The position numbers and the translations under genes were made by a program. The notes beneath the pieces are model-generated. The model had not been told where the DNA came from. It ran no database searches and worked only from the letters and a program-made list of their open reading frames with translations. DNA of 40,282 bases from Bacteroidia bacterium. Its GTDB lineage: Bacteria > Bacteroidota > Bacteroidia > SpSt-205. Position 1 is the stretch's first letter. Each line of letters begins with the position of its first letter. Positions 24,366-33,679 of this stretch are shown piece after piece. The DNA lies in the NCBI GenBank assembly GCA_025057135.1, contig JANWXY010000083.1, forward strand, positions 1 through 40,282, in the 5' to 3' direction.

Positions 24366-26012
24366 ATGGCTACAGGTAAAATCATCCGTTATAACGCTGA
24401 TGCCCGAGCAAAGCTGCTCGCAGGAGTAGATGCATTAGCCAATGCAGTTAAAGTAACCCTCGGTCCTCGCGGACGAAACGTAGCGATAGAGCGAAAGTTT
24501 GGTGCCCCTCTCGTTACCAAGGATGGGGTAACCGTCGCCAAAGAAATCACCCTTAAAGACCCTCTGGAAAATCTCGGCGCCCAAATGGTCAAGGAGGTGG
24601 CATCCAAGACCGCTGATGTAGCAGGCGACGGGACTACCACAGCCACCCTTCTGGCTCAAGCTATTTTCCGTGAAGGACTGAAAAGCGTGACTGCTGGCGC
24701 CAACCCCATGGAAATCAAACGGGGAATTGACGAGGCTGTAAAAGTCGTCATAGAAGAATTGAAAAAAATCAGTCGCCCTATCACTTCTAATAAAGAAATC
24801 GCTCAAGTCGCTACGCTCTCCGCTAATGGGGATGAAGAAATCGGCAAACTCATCGCCGATGCCATGGAGAAGGTCGGCAAAGATGGGGTAATCACCGTTG
24901 AAGAGTCCCGCAATATTGAAACTTATCTGGATGTGGTGGAGGGCATGCAATTTGACCGAGGCTACATCTCCCCGTACTTCGTAACGAATGCGGACAAAAT
25001 GGTCGCTGAATTGGAAGACGCCCTCATTCTCATCCATGATAAGAAGATTTCTTCCATGAAAGACCTTCTCCCCATCCTCGAGCAAGCCGTCCGCATCAAT
25101 AAACCCCTGCTCATCATCGCTGAGGATGTAGAAGGTGAAGCCCTGGCTACGCTGGTCGTGAATAAACTGCGTGGAACCCTCCGAGTCGCAGCTGTGAAAG
25201 CCCCCGGCTTTGGAGATCGCCGCAAAGCGATGCTGGAAGACATAGCTATCTTGACAGGTGGTACGGTCATCTCCGAAGAGCAAGGCTATAAGCTGGAGCA
25301 TGCCACCTTGGATTACCTCGGTAAGGCAAAGAAGATTACAGTTGACAAAGACAACACCACTATCGTCGGCGGACAAGGCTCACCCGACAAAATCAAAGCC
25401 CGAATCAACCAAATCAAAGCCCAGATAGAAACCACTACCTCGGAATATGATAAAGAAAAGCTTCAAGAGCGCCTCGCTAAGCTCTCAGGTGGCGTAGCGG
25501 TGCTGTATGTGGGAGCTGCCACAGAAGTCGCTATGAAAGAGAAGAAGGCTCGTGTGGAAGATGCTCTCCATGCTACTCGCGCCGCTGTGGAAGAGGGTAT
25601 CGTTCCAGGAGGGGGTGTCGCTTACCTGCGCTGCTTACCTTCCCTCTTGCCTGGGAAAGGTGGAATCAACGATAAGTTCCTGAGAGGAGATACAGGCATC
25701 GGCGTAGAAATTGTCCGTCGCGCCCTGGAAGAGCCTCTGCGTCAAATAGCGTATAATGCTGGTCGTGAGGGAGCAATCATTGTAGAGAAAGTCAAAGAAG
25801 GCAAAGAGGACTTCGGATGGAATGCGAGAACGGAAGAGTTTGAAAATCTCTTCCAAAGCGGCGTCGTAGACCCCACAAAGGTCGCTCGCACAGCCCTTGA
25901 AAATGCCGCTTCCATCGCCTCTCTGCTTCTCACGACTGAGTGCGTAGTCGTAGAAGAGCCTGAAGAGGAAAAAGCTCCCGCTCGCCCAGCTGGCGGTGAC
26001 ATGGACTTCTAA
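24366..26012 (+). CDS. groEL: 60 kDa chaperonin GroEL
   Basis: GroEL is the ATP-driven folding chamber. The 548-residue product has the ATP-site motifs TLGPRGRNV and [13 protein letters not shown], the apical-domain region [35 protein letters not shown] and [12 protein letters not shown]. The tail ends [15 protein letters not shown] and lacks the long GGM repeats of E. coli. It has no SD sequence. It is strongly conserved and surely functional. Confidence 0.97.
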   Translation: MATGKIIRYNADARAKLLAGVDALANAVKVTLGPRGRNVAIERKFGAPLVTKDGVTVAKEITLKDPLENLGAQMVKEVASKTADVAGDGTTTATLLAQAIFREGLKSVTAGANPMEIKRGIDEAVKVVIEELKKISRPITSNKEIAQVATLSANGDEEIGKLIADAMEKVGKDGVITVEESRNIETYLDVVEGMQFDRGYISPYFVTNADKMVAELEDALILIHDKKISSMKDLLPILEQAVRINKPLLIIAEDVEGEALATLVVNKLRGTLRVAAVKAPGFGDRRKAMLEDIAILTGGTVISEEQGYKLEHATLDYLGKAKKITVDKDNTTIVGGQGSPDKIKARINQIKAQIETTTSEYDKEKLQERLAKLSGGVAVLYVGAATEVAMKEKKARVEDALHATRAAVEEGIVPGGGVAYLRCLPSLLPGKGGINDKFLRGDTGIGVEIVRRALEEPLRQIAYNAGREGAIIVEKVKEGKEDFGWNARTEEFENLFQSGVVDPTKVARTALENAASIASLLLTTECVVVEEPEEEKAPARPAGGDMDF

Positions 26013-26036
26013 GCGAAGCCATCTAATGTTCGCATA

Positions 26037-26070
26037 AAAGCCCCCTTTGCAGAGGGGGCTTTATCTTTTT
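26037..26070 (+). terminator. intrinsic terminator after groEL
   Basis: AAAGCCCCCT (26037-26046) pairs with AGGGGGCTTT (26053-26062) around a 6-base loop, followed by ATCTTTTT (26063-26070). It starts 25 bases after the groEL stop. Confidence 0.92.
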
Positions 26071-26141
26071 AACCGTGAAGCTGGTTGCCCCCCTCACGTG
26101 CCCCAACAAATGCGGATTTTGTGATACCTTGGCTGAGAAAA

Positions 26142-27278
26142 ATGAGCACGGATTGGTATCGTAGTCTCGGAGTCTCTGCCCACAAGAGTTTCCTCGCTAA
26201 ACATCATGCTAAGGACTACTTCGCCGCCGTGTTACCTGACATCGCAGGAGAAGCTACGCATCGGTTCGCTCTACATGCTGATGGGGTGGGGACCAAAGGT
26301 ATCTTAGCCTACTTATGGTGGCGTGAAAAGGGAGATGAAAGCATATGGTACCATTTGGCTCAGGATGCCCTCGTCATGAATACAGATGATATGGCATGTA
26401 GCGGCATTACTGAGGGGTTTGTTTTTTCTACTACTATCACCAGAAATCCTTTCCACATACCCGACTCAGTAGTCGGTGCCATCATAGACGGGGTATATGC
26501 TTTCACTGAGCATCTAAATCAACTAGGCATCTCCGCTCAGGTAGCAGGGGGAGAAACTGCCGATATGCCTGACATAGTGCGAACTGTGGGCATAGAAGCT
26601 ACCGCCGCAGCACGCGTGGCTACGAATAGGCTTATCCCCCTGAGACGCCCAGAACAAGAGATTTTGATAGTAGGGCTGGCGAGCTTCGGACAAACGAATT
26701 ACGAAACAACCTACAATAGTGGCATCGGCTCAAATGGCATCACAGCTATACGACACCTACTCCTATCACCTGTCTATAAACAGAAATATCCAGAAACCGT
26801 AGCCGATGAGCTCCCTAACCCTTATCAAGGGCGATTTCATTTATCAGACAGAGTTCATGACTTCTTTTTGGGAGACCTTCTCACCGCTCCTACTCGGACC
26901 TACCTCCCCTACCTGCGGCAAGTGTATGAAAACTACCGCCAGGCCATCTATGCAGTGATACACTGTACGGGGGGCGGACAAAGAAAAGTAATGAAGTATC
27001 TGCCCTATACACTCATTCGCAAGGATAACTTTTTCCCCCTACCTCCTATGTTTTCTGTATTAGAGGGGCTGCGCCCATGGTCAGAACTCTTCGAAGTGCT
27101 CAACATGGGGCATCGGATGGAGATATACGCACTCCCTTCTATTGCTGAGGAACTGCTCGGTATCGCTACCCAATATAACCTCCCTGCAAGAATCATTGGC
27201 AGCGCCCGCCCACACGAAGGTCCGACCCGTATAGAAGCTTCGTTTCAAGGAACGTCCTGGTGCTGGGAAGGAGATTGA
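26142..27278 (+). CDS. purM: phosphoribosylformylglycinamidine cyclo-ligase, Bacteroidota type
   Basis: PurM closes FGAM to aminoimidazole ribotide with ATP in purine synthesis. The 378-residue product has HADGVGTKGILAYL, LVMNTDDMACSGITE and AGGETADMPDIV, the phosphate- and Mg-binding motifs of the PurM/AIR synthase fold. It closely resembles the roughly 390-residue Bacteroides form, which is longer than E. coli PurM. I take ATG 26142 over an in-frame TTG at 26085. A variant element TACCTTGG (26125-26132) lies 9 bases upstream. Identity rests on family resemblance; other AIR-synthase-related proteins have the same fold. Confidence 0.82.
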   Translation: MSTDWYRSLGVSAHKSFLAKHHAKDYFAAVLPDIAGEATHRFALHADGVGTKGILAYLWWREKGDESIWYHLAQDALVMNTDDMACSGITEGFVFSTTITRNPFHIPDSVVGAIIDGVYAFTEHLNQLGISAQVAGGETADMPDIVRTVGIEATAAARVATNRLIPLRRPEQEILIVGLASFGQTNYETTYNSGIGSNGITAIRHLLLSPVYKQKYPETVADELPNPYQGRFHLSDRVHDFFLGDLLTAPTRTYLPYLRQVYENYRQAIYAVIHCTGGGQRKVMKYLPYTLIRKDNFFPLPPMFSVLEGLRPWSELFEVLNMGHRMEIYALPSIAEELLGIATQYNLPARIIGSARPHEGPTRIEASFQGTSWCWEGD

Positions 27279-27297
27279 GAGGAAATGAACCTCAACT

Positions 27298-27891
27298 ATG
27301 CCTCAAAAGCCGCCGAAAAATCCATGTCCGCCCTTGCCTCTACTCCCGACAGCATACCCTAATCTTAGTAGAGCGAAGCTATTCTATGCGATTTTCTCGG
27401 TAGTTTGGGTAGCCTTTGGTGATACAGCTTGTACAGAAAAAGCCGCTATATCTCCACCTAAGTGGTGGGAATATGCCGCCGATAGCCATATTAGCCGCTT
27501 TCTCTTATTGGGACGTCCCCTCTATGAGGCAGAAGCCGCCGAGGCTTCCCCTTATTACAAAGACTCCTTAGGCTATACTTTTTTGTATGCCCCGCCTCTC
27601 GGTGGCAAGCTGTGGGTAGAATACTATGCTCAGTCAGAGACGATTCGTGCTATAGCTCTTTTATGGGAGGCAGATAGCTTTGCGCAAATGACGCAGCTCT
27701 ACCAGCTGCTGAAGGGGGCTTATACTGAGCGCTACGGCACCCCTGAGGGCGTGGTAGGCGACCTAAAATGGCAACCCTCCGAGAACCTCCGGCTGGTGCT
27801 TAGACTCAGCCCTGAACGAAGGTACCTACACGCTAACTTTAGCTTACTTTCGCTCCATGAAGATTTATACGAAAACGGGGGACAAAGGTGA
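27298..27891 (+). CDS. probable exported protein of unknown function
   Basis: I do not recognise this 197-residue product. A hydrophobic stretch at about 28-41 (FYAIFSVVWVAFGD) precedes Cys, in GDTAC, which resembles but does not match a lipobox. The N-terminal 25 residues are Pro-rich, an unusually long lead for a signal peptide. The mature part includes KWWEYAADSHISRFLLLGRP and a beta-like segment with GGKLWVEYYAQSE, and may be a small envelope domain. It overlaps the next gene by 35 bases and follows purM by 19 bases. Confidence 0.65.
   Translation: MPQKPPKNPCPPLPLLPTAYPNLSRAKLFYAIFSVVWVAFGDTACTEKAAISPPKWWEYAADSHISRFLLLGRPLYEAEAAEASPYYKDSLGYTFLYAPPLGGKLWVEYYAQSETIRAIALLWEADSFAQMTQLYQLLKGAYTERYGTPEGVVGDLKWQPSENLRLVLRLSPERRYLHANFSLLSLHEDLYENGGQR
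27845..27852 (+). promoter_or_regulatory. -7 promoter element TACTTTCG within the upstream gene
   Basis: TACTTTCG fits TAnnTTYG, ends 4 bases before the ATG at 27857 and lies inside the 3' end of the preceding coding region. Confidence 0.5.
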
Positions 27892-28420
27892 AACGGGACT
27901 TTTAGGTGGAGACCGAGTCTCAAAAGCAGACATCCGGATAGAGGCATATGGCACCTTGGATGAGCTAAATGCAGTGATCGGACTTCTGTGTCAGAAAGTT
28001 TCTCCCCAGGATAGAGACTCTTTGCGAAGGATACAGTGGGGACTTTTCACTATCGGATCGCATCTGGCGGCAGGGCGTTCAGACAAGCCCCTTCCTTTGC
28101 CCATCTTAGAGGCTGAGGAGGTGCGCTGGTTAGAAGATGATATTGATCGGCGACAGAGCGAGATTCCTCCGATGAGACACTTTATATTACCTGGGAGCTG
28201 CGAAGTGGAAGCCTACACTCATCTGGCGCGAACAGTATGCCGACGAGCAGAGAGACGCCTGGTCGCCTTGAATGCCCAAGAGCCAATCAATCCCCTCTTC
28301 ATAGAGTATCTCAATCGCCTCAGCGATTGGTTCTTTGTATTAGGAAGGCATATAACCTATCTACTCGGAGCGCAGGAGATTCCATGGATCCCGGAGAAAG
28401 TCAAACAAAATCCCGCGTAG
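27857..28420 (+). CDS. PduO-type ATP:cob(I)alamin adenosyltransferase
   Basis: This 187-residue enzyme attaches the adenosyl group to cob(I)alamin to make coenzyme B12. It begins MKIYTKTGDKGETGLLGGDRV, cited as KIYTKTGDKGETGLL, with the ATP loop, then AYGTLDELNAVIGL. Near the C-terminus RTVCRRAERRLVAL and YLNRLSDWFFVLGRH hold the conserved Arg and Asn residues of the family. It suggests the cell uses a B12 enzyme such as methylmalonyl-CoA mutase or class II ribonucleotide reductase. It overlaps the preceding gene by 35 bases and has its own promoter element. Confidence 0.92.
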   Translation: MKIYTKTGDKGETGLLGGDRVSKADIRIEAYGTLDELNAVIGLLCQKVSPQDRDSLRRIQWGLFTIGSHLAAGRSDKPLPLPILEAEEVRWLEDDIDRRQSEIPPMRHFILPGSCEVEAYTHLARTVCRRAERRLVALNAQEPINPLFIEYLNRLSDWFFVLGRHITYLLGAQEIPWIPEKVKQNPA

Positions 28421-28462
28421 AGTCAGAGGGCTGCCAGTGGCCCTATGCTCAGGTATATTTTT

Positions 28463-28470
28463 TACCTTTG
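28463..28470 (+). promoter_or_regulatory. -7 promoter element TACCTTTG before a small ORF
   Basis: TACCTTTG is an exact TAnnTTTG match in the gap after the adenosyltransferase gene, 25 bases before the ATG at 28496. AGGTA (28451-28455) and TACCT (28463-28467) form a 5-base dyad around it. Confidence 0.45.
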
Positions 28471-28495
28471 AGGAAGCTAAATTGTTCGGTAAGAT

Positions 28496-28663
28496 ATGCG
28501 TAAAATATGGCGAGCTTTTGATCCGCGCGCTTCACGCGTGAGCCATTTATCAGGAACCAGCCGCTTCAACCTACTTTTCATGAGACGCACAAACCTGCTA
28601 TCGCTGTCCCTATTTATTCTGGGCATTTTGGCGAAGCTCATCTGGAATTGGCTCTCCCGATAG
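28496..28663 (+). CDS. putative 55-residue single-pass membrane protein
   Basis: This short ORF starts at ATG 28496 and stops at TAG 28661-28663. It begins MRKIWRAFDPRASRVSHLSG, a basic N-terminal part, and has one strongly hydrophobic C-terminal helix (NLLSLSLFILGILAKLIWNWL) ending in SR; both parts are cited in short runs. It fills the only sizeable gap between pduO-type and cca genes, has an upstream TACCTTTG element, and its last 54 bases overlap the 3' end of the convergent cca gene. The amino acid order looks like a real small membrane protein, but I know no family for it. Confidence 0.45.
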   Translation: MRKIWRAFDPRASRVSHLSGTSRFNLLFMRRTNLLSLSLFILGILAKLIWNWLSR

Positions 28664-30073
28664 AATATACGGAGCGATTTTGTGCATATATGCCAGTGCA
28701 GCTTGATATTCGTTAGGGATGATACCATCTAGAATCGCTTGGCGTATAGCTTCCTTGATAGCACCGACAGTCGCCCCTGGGGGCAGCTGAAATGTACGCA
28801 TGATCTCCTCCCCCCGAATAGGCGGCTGAAAGCGAGCAAGACTATCTTTGATTTGTACCTCACGCACGCGCTGCATTATTTGATCAAAGTTTTTTAGAAA
28901 ACGCTGACGGCGATGAGGGTTTCGAGTCGTTACATCGCTACGACAGAGAAGGATAAGGTCCTCTAAATCTTCTCCTGCATCGGCGGCGAGTCTTCGGATA
29001 GCGCTATCGGTTACTCCCTCTTGGGCGAGTCCGATAGGGCGCCCGTGCATACGGACGAGCTTCTGCACATACCTGAGTCGCTCGTCCATGGGCAGGTGCA
29101 GCCGTTGAAATATATTCTTGACCATTTTAGCTCCGACCTCTTCATGCAAATGAAAAGTCCAGCCTAGCCGTTCATCAAATCGCTTTGTTTCGGGCTTGCC
29201 GATATCATGAAGAAGGGCTGCCCAGCGCAGCCAGAGAGACGCATCTGGACGCTGCGCCAAAAGCTGCTCTAAAACCTTGAGCGTGTGAGCAAAATTATCT
29301 TTGTGAGCGTAACCCTGCTGCATTTCTGTGCCGGCGAGAGCCACCACCTCAGGTAAGAAGTGCTCTAATAGCCCCGTGTCATATAAAAGTCGGAGCCCCC
29401 GTACAGGCGCAGGACTGAGGAGGATTTTGTGAAACTCCTCTACAATCCGCTCAGGCGAGACAATCTTCAGCCGAGAAGCCTCCCGACGAATACCCTTAGA
29501 GGTCATGGGATCAATCTGAAAGCCTAAACGCACCGCAAAGCGTATCGCTCGCAGCATTCGCAGAGGGTCATCACTAAATGTACGAAGCGGATCCGTCGGC
29601 GTACGAATGACCCGCCGAGCAAGGTCTTTGACTCCTCCAAAAGGGTCTAATAAACACGCTTTTTCTGCTGCATGTAGGCCTAAGTAAAGAGCGTTGATCG
29701 TAAAATCTCGCCGGATAAAGTCTGCTTCCAAAGGTGCAGGCTCTACGCTGGGATTGCGCGAATCAGGACTATAACTTTCTCGGCGGGAAGCTACGACTTC
29801 TACTTCGTATTTATCCCATTTCACCACCGCCACATAGAAACGGCGATATTCGGCGGCGATAGACGTGCCTAATCGTTCTGCCAGCTTTTCTGCAAAAAGC
29901 GTAGGATTACCGACGGTGACGACATCTATGGATGTGGAAAAACTATTTGTAAGAAAAAAGTCGCGTACCCAGCCTCCTACAATATAAGAGGGCTGAGCAA
30001 GCTGGTCAGCGACCGCCGATAAATGCGCTAAGATCGGCTCCGCTTCCCACAGGCTCAGGGGAAGCTGAGTCAT
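28610..30073 (-). CDS. cca: CCA-adding enzyme / poly(A) polymerase family with HD domain
   Basis: This 487-residue protein has the nucleotidyltransferase head with IVGGWVRD (31-38), then the position of the catalytic DxD reads S48-I49-D50, followed by VVTVG. VEVVASRRESYS, RRDFTINAL and DDPLRMLRAIRFA follow in the usual order. An HD phosphohydrolase domain (HTLKVLEQLL...LHDIGKPE) is at about 240-360. The family adds CCA to tRNA 3' ends or tails RNA. The first metal-binding Asp is replaced by Ser, so activity is in question. It starts 2 bases after the fumC stop and shares that operon. Known relatives in Bacteroides read DID at this site. Confidence 0.82.
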   Translation of the reverse strand: MTQLPLSLWEAEPILAHLSAVADQLAQPSYIVGGWVRDFFLTNSFSTSIDVVTVGNPTLFAEKLAERLGTSIAAEYRRFYVAVVKWDKYEVEVVASRRESYSPDSRNPSVEPAPLEADFIRRDFTINALYLGLHAAEKACLLDPFGGVKDLARRVIRTPTDPLRTFSDDPLRMLRAIRFAVRLGFQIDPMTSKGIRREASRLKIVSPERIVEEFHKILLSPAPVRGLRLLYDTGLLEHFLPEVVALAGTEMQQGYAHKDNFAHTLKVLEQLLAQRPDASLWLRWAALLHDIGKPETKRFDERLGWTFHLHEEVGAKMVKNIFQRLHLPMDERLRYVQKLVRMHGRPIGLAQEGVTDSAIRRLAADAGEDLEDLILLCRSDVTTRNPHRRQRFLKNFDQIMQRVREVQIKDSLARFQPPIRGEEIMRTFQLPPGATVGAIKEAIRQAILDGIIPNEYQAALAYMHKIAPYILSGEPIPDELRQNAQNK

Positions 30074-30075
30074 TT

Positions 30076-31455
30076 CTACACCATATTTTCCGGGCGAATG
30101 TACTGATCAAACGCCTCCGCTGTCAAGTACCCTAACTCCACGGCAGCTTCCTTAAGGGTCTTATCTTCTTTGTGGGCCTTCTGAGCAATCTTAGCGGCTT
30201 TTTCGTACCCTATCACTGGATTGAGGGCCGTCACAAGCATGAGGCTACGATCTAAATGCCGCTGTATGGCAGGCAAGTTAGGCTCTATACCAACGACACA
30301 ATTATCGGTAAAAGAGTGGCAGGCATCCGCCAAAAGACGAATAGACTCCAGGATATTGTGAATAATCAAGGGCTTGAAGACATTCAGTTCCATGTGTCCC
30401 TGGAAAGCCCCACAGGTGACAGCGGCATCATTTCCAATCACCTGACAACAAACCATCGTCATTGCTTCACTCTGGGTAGGATTGACCTTTCCAGGCATGA
30501 TAGAGGAGCCGGGTTCATTTTCTGGTAGATTGAGCTCGGCAAGCCCAGCACGAGGTCCCGAGCCCAATAGTCGGATGTCATTCGCAATCTTCATAAGAGC
30601 CACAGCAGTACGGCGAAGCGCCCCAGACAAAGCTACAAGGGCATCGTGCGATGCCAAAGCGGCAAACTTATTCGGTGCAGAAGTAAAAGGATAGCCTGTA
30701 ATCTCAGCGATTTTCTGAGCGACTTTCTCAGCAAAGCCTTTGGGCGCATTCAGACCTGTACCGACAGCTGTACCTCCCAAAGCCAACTCTGCCACCTGAG
30801 GAAGCACCCGCTCAATATCCCGCAGACTATCTGCCAGCTGCTGCGCATATCCAGAAAACTCCTGCCCAAGCCGCACGGGCACAGCGTCCATCAAGTGCGT
30901 GCGCCCCACCTTTATGATATGCCAGAATTCCTGAGCTTTGCTCGCTAAGGCTTTGTGCAACTTCTGTAGAGCAGGGAAAAGCTTCTCCACCACTGCAATA
31001 TAGGCTGCGATATGCATCGCAGTCGGGAAAACATCATTGGAGGACTGTGACCGATTTACATCGTCATTAGGGTGGATGGGCTTCTTGCTGCCGAGCGGCT
31101 GACCGAGCTTTTGGTTTGCACGGTTGGCGATAACTTCATTCACATTCATGTTAGACTGAGTACCTGAGCCTGTCTGCCATACTACCAGAGGAAAATGGTC
31201 ATCCAGCTTTCCTGTCAGTATCTCGTCGCAAACTTCTGCTATAAGTTGGGCTTTATCAGAGGGCAAAACCCCTAATTCCGCATTCGTGAGGGCAGAAGCT
31301 TTTTTAGCTATGGCAAGGGCATAAATCACTTCTTTGGGCATGCGATGCCCGCCTATTCGGAAGTTTTCTAATGAACGCTGGGTCTGCGCGCCCCAGAGCT
31401 TATCAGCTGGTACCTGCACCTCTCCGAGAGTATCGTACTCAGTGCGATAGGACAT
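30076..31455 (-). CDS. fumC: class II fumarase
   Basis: Fumarase hydrates fumarate to malate in the TCA cycle and needs no metal cluster in this class. The 459-residue product has [46 protein letters not shown] and the superfamily signature [15 protein letters not shown]. Length and motifs are normal. It follows the thiolase gene by 34 bases but has its own TACCTTCG promoter element, so it can be transcribed separately with cca. Confidence 0.95.
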   Translation of the reverse strand: MSYRTEYDTLGEVQVPADKLWGAQTQRSLENFRIGGHRMPKEVIYALAIAKKASALTNAELGVLPSDKAQLIAEVCDEILTGKLDDHFPLVVWQTGSGTQSNMNVNEVIANRANQKLGQPLGSKKPIHPNDDVNRSQSSNDVFPTAMHIAAYIAVVEKLFPALQKLHKALASKAQEFWHIIKVGRTHLMDAVPVRLGQEFSGYAQQLADSLRDIERVLPQVAELALGGTAVGTGLNAPKGFAEKVAQKIAEITGYPFTSAPNKFAALASHDALVALSGALRRTAVALMKIANDIRLLGSGPRAGLAELNLPENEPGSSIMPGKVNPTQSEAMTMVCCQVIGNDAAVTCGAFQGHMELNVFKPLIIHNILESIRLLADACHSFTDNCVVGIEPNLPAIQRHLDRSLMLVTALNPVIGYEKAAKIAQKAHKEDKTLKEAAVELGYLTAEAFDQYIRPENMV

Positions 31456-31462
31456 AGGCAGA

Positions 31463-31470
31463 CGAAGGTA
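31463..31470 (-). promoter_or_regulatory. -7 promoter element TACCTTCG, fumC
   Basis: On the minus strand TACCTTCG ends 7 bases before the fumC ATG at 31455. It is the fourth copy of this exact octamer before a gene start in the window. Confidence 0.6.
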
Positions 31471-31489
31471 CAGCTTTCACCCGATGTAT

Positions 31490-32677
31490 TTAGACCTTCT
31501 CGAGCAGCAAACTGACCCCCTGCCCGACCCCAACGCATAAAGTGGCTAATCCGTATTTTCTGTCATATGCATGAAGGCTCCGAGTCAGGGTCAGCGCCAA
31601 CCGCGCTCCGGTCGCTCCGAGTGGATGCCCAATAGCGATAGCTCCTCCGTGGATATTCAACCGAGATTCATCCATATCCAGGAGTTGAACGCATGCGAGG
31701 ACCTGCGCAGCGAAGGCTTCGTTCAGCTCTACAAGGTCTATATCCGCCAGAGAGATATGCAAGCGTTTCAGGAGCTTTTGTGTAGCGGGCACAGGGCCGA
31801 TGCCCATATATGCGGGGTCCACTCCAGCGCTGCTGGCACCGACGATGCGAGCAAGGGGAGTAAGTTCATAGGTTTTGAGGGCCTTTTCGCCGGCTAAAAG
31901 CAGGATTGCCGCTCCATCATTGATGCCCGATGAGTTTCCGGCAGTTACCGTGCCCCCTGCACGAAAAGCAGGTTTGAGCTTAGCCAGCTTGTCTAAACTG
32001 GTGTCTGGACGAGGATGCTCATCCTCAGTGAGCTCAGTGCCGTCTGGAAGCGGTATAGAGAGTAGCTCCTCTATGAAAAAGCCCTGGGCTTTCGCCTTGG
32101 CGTATCGCTGTTGGGAGCGGAGCGCGTAGGCATCTTGGGCTTCCCGAGAGATATGGTACTTTTCGGCGACATTTTCAGCAGTTTCTCCCATGCTGAAAGG
32201 GGGATAGTGCGCGGCAAGGCGGGGATTCGTGAAGCGCCAACCGATAGTGGTATCGTAGATTTCAGCATTTCTTGAAAAAGCCACCTCGGCCTTAGGCAGC
32301 ACAAAAGGCGCCCGACTCATAGACTCCACTCCTCCTGCCAGTACCAGCTCTGCCTCGCCAGTCGCTATCGCCCGCGCCCCCTGGATAATGGCTTCTAAAC
32401 CTGAAGCGCAAAGCCGATTCACCGTAACGCCCGGCACGTCTACGGGCAGCCCCGCTAATAAAGCTGCCATTCGGGCCACGTTGCGATTATCCTCCCCAGC
32501 TTGATTAGCTGCACCGAGTATAACCTCATCATATGCGGCAGGAGGCACCTGAGGAAAACGAGCAATGAGCCCCTGAATAAGTAGAGCTATTAGGTCATCT
32601 GGACGGACAGAAGCCAGTTTTCCTCCATAGCGCCCGAAAGGGCTCCGCACGCCCCCCACAACATAAACCGCTTCCAT
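31490..32677 (-). CDS. acetyl-CoA acyltransferase (thiolase)
   Basis: This 395-residue thiolase carries the nucleophile Cys90 in [11 protein letters not shown], the catalytic His351 in [10 protein letters not shown] and Cys381 in CVGVGQG. All three are in the right places. Thiolases either cleave 3-ketoacyl-CoA in beta-oxidation (FadA) or condense acetyl-CoA units (biosynthetic AtoB). The start [18 protein letters not shown] and the length fit the FadA/PcaF side, but the direction cannot be decided from sequence. It is divergent from ruvX, sharing a 52-base promoter region. Confidence 0.92.
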   Translation of the reverse strand: MEAVYVVGGVRSPFGRYGGKLASVRPDDLIALLIQGLIARFPQVPPAAYDEVILGAANQAGEDNRNVARMAALLAGLPVDVPGVTVNRLCASGLEAIIQGARAIATGEAELVLAGGVESMSRAPFVLPKAEVAFSRNAEIYDTTIGWRFTNPRLAAHYPPFSMGETAENVAEKYHISREAQDAYALRSQQRYAKAKAQGFFIEELLSIPLPDGTELTEDEHPRPDTSLDKLAKLKPAFRAGGTVTAGNSSGINDGAAILLLAGEKALKTYELTPLARIVGASSAGVDPAYMGIGPVPATQKLLKRLHISLADIDLVELNEAFAAQVLACVQLLDMDESRLNIHGGAIAIGHPLGATGARLALTLTRSLHAYDRKYGLATLCVGVGQGVSLLLEKV

Positions 32678-32681
32678 AAGT

Positions 32682-32689
32682 CAAAGGTA
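32682..32689 (-). promoter_or_regulatory. -7 promoter element TACCTTTG, thiolase gene
   Basis: Exact TAnnTTTG on the minus strand, ending 4 bases before the ATG at 32677. No TTG is seen at the usual -33 position. Confidence 0.65.
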
Positions 32690-32716
32690 GGATATTCCTT
32701 ACCCGCAGAAGGGCTG

Positions 32717-32724
32717 TATTTTTG
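32717..32724 (+). promoter_or_regulatory. -7 promoter element TATTTTTG, ruvX
   Basis: TATTTTTG is an exact TAnnTTTG match ending 5 bases before the ATG at 32730. It points away from the thiolase promoter 27 bases to the left. Confidence 0.65.
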
Positions 32725-32729
32725 CAGAA

Positions 32730-33134
32730 ATGGGGCGTATCTTGGCGATTGATTATGGGCTTCGGCGCAGCGGTCTGGCATGGACTGACCCAGCGCAGAG
32801 AATCGCTCTGCCCTTAGCTGGGATAGAAACGACAAGCATATGGACCCACCTCGATGCCCTCATTCCAGAAGTGGAAAAAGTCCTCATCGGCTATCCTAAA
32901 CGGTTAGATGGCCGCCCGACCGATATGACTGTCCCAGTAGAGCGATTCTACGAGGAAATGAAGCGCCGCCATCCCCAACTGTCCATAGAGCTTGTAGAAG
33001 AAAGGCTGAGTACTCAGGCTGCCCACCATTATCTCAAACAGCTTCCCCAGCGCATTCGCCGCGATAAAGCCACGGCTGACAAACTCACCGCTACCATATT
33101 GTTAGAAACCTATCTCCTTCGTCAAAAGGTGTGA
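32730..33134 (+). CDS. ruvX: YqgF/RuvX family putative Holliday junction resolvase or pre-16S rRNA nuclease
   Basis: This 134-residue RNase H-fold nuclease has the acidic residues in ILAIDYGLRRSGLAWTD, LIGYPKRLDG and VEERLSTQAA, and ends with the Asp in ATADKLTATILLETYL, as expected for YqgF. In E. coli it processes the 5' end of 16S rRNA. Length is normal. Its stop overlaps the GTG start of def. Confidence 0.93.
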   Translation: MGRILAIDYGLRRSGLAWTDPAQRIALPLAGIETTSIWTHLDALIPEVEKVLIGYPKRLDGRPTDMTVPVERFYEEMKRRHPQLSIELVEERLSTQAAHHYLKQLPQRIRRDKATADKLTATILLETYLLRQKV

Positions 33135-33679
33135 TTCGTCCGATAGTGCTATATGGCTCTCCTGTTCTGCGTCAGCGAGCCGAACCGGTCACGCCTGATG
33201 ACCCAGAACTAACTGCCCTACTCAGAGACCTATGGGACACAATGTACAACGCTAATGGAGTAGGATTAGCTGCGCCCCAGATAGGCGTGTCTAAACAAGT
33301 TTTTGTCGTGGATGCCCATGAGCTGCAATCCCCAGAGGAAGAGCCTTTCAAACAAGCTTTCATCAATCCCCGCCTCATCAGCACAAATGACCTATGTACA
33401 GGATACGAAGAAGGCTGCCTAAGCATTCCAGGCATCCGAGAACGCATATATCGTCCGACCATTATAGAGGTAGAATTCTATGATGAGTCTTTCCATCTAC
33501 ACCGACGCACTTTCTCGGGTATCGTGGCACGGATTTTCCAGCACGAATACGACCATCTCATGGGCCAGCTCTTCATAGACTACCTCTCGCCGATTAGGCG
33601 ACAGCTTTTGAGACGGAAGCTAAAGGAAATAGCCGCTGGCGAAGTGGAAGCTCATTACCCTATGCTCCATGCGAGATAA
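33131..33679 (+). CDS. def: peptide deformylase
   Basis: Def removes the formyl group from nascent N-terminal Met. The 182-residue product has motif 1 GVGLAAPQIG (43-52), motif 2 EGCLSIPG with the metal ligand Cys96, and motif 3 QHEYDHLMG with H138, E139 and H142. All metal ligands are present. It starts with GTG overlapping the ruvX stop and overlaps the next gene by 11 bases. Confidence 0.95.
   Translation: MIRPIVLYGSPVLRQRAEPVTPDDPELTALLRDLWDTMYNANGVGLAAPQIGVSKQVFVVDAHELQSPEEEPFKQAFINPRLISTNDLCTGYEEGCLSIPGIRERIYRPTIIEVEFYDESFHLHRRTFSGIVARIFQHEYDHLMGQLFIDYLSPIRRQLLRRKLKEIAAGEVEAHYPMLHAR

Noticed and set aside
24435-25376. A 313-codon open frame antisense to groEL
   Set aside because: Long antisense frames over groEL are a common by-product of its codon usage. 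The translation shows no domain and the sense gene is unmistakable.
26125-26132. TACCTTGG as the promoter element of purM
   Set aside because: It does not fit TAnnTTYG and ends 9 bases from the ATG, outside the 4-7 window. It is mentioned with purM but not counted.
28427-28444. AGGGC...GCCCT hairpin as a terminator for the adenosyltransferase gene
   Set aside because: The stem is only 5 bp and the T run begins about 13 bases later, too far for an intrinsic terminator.
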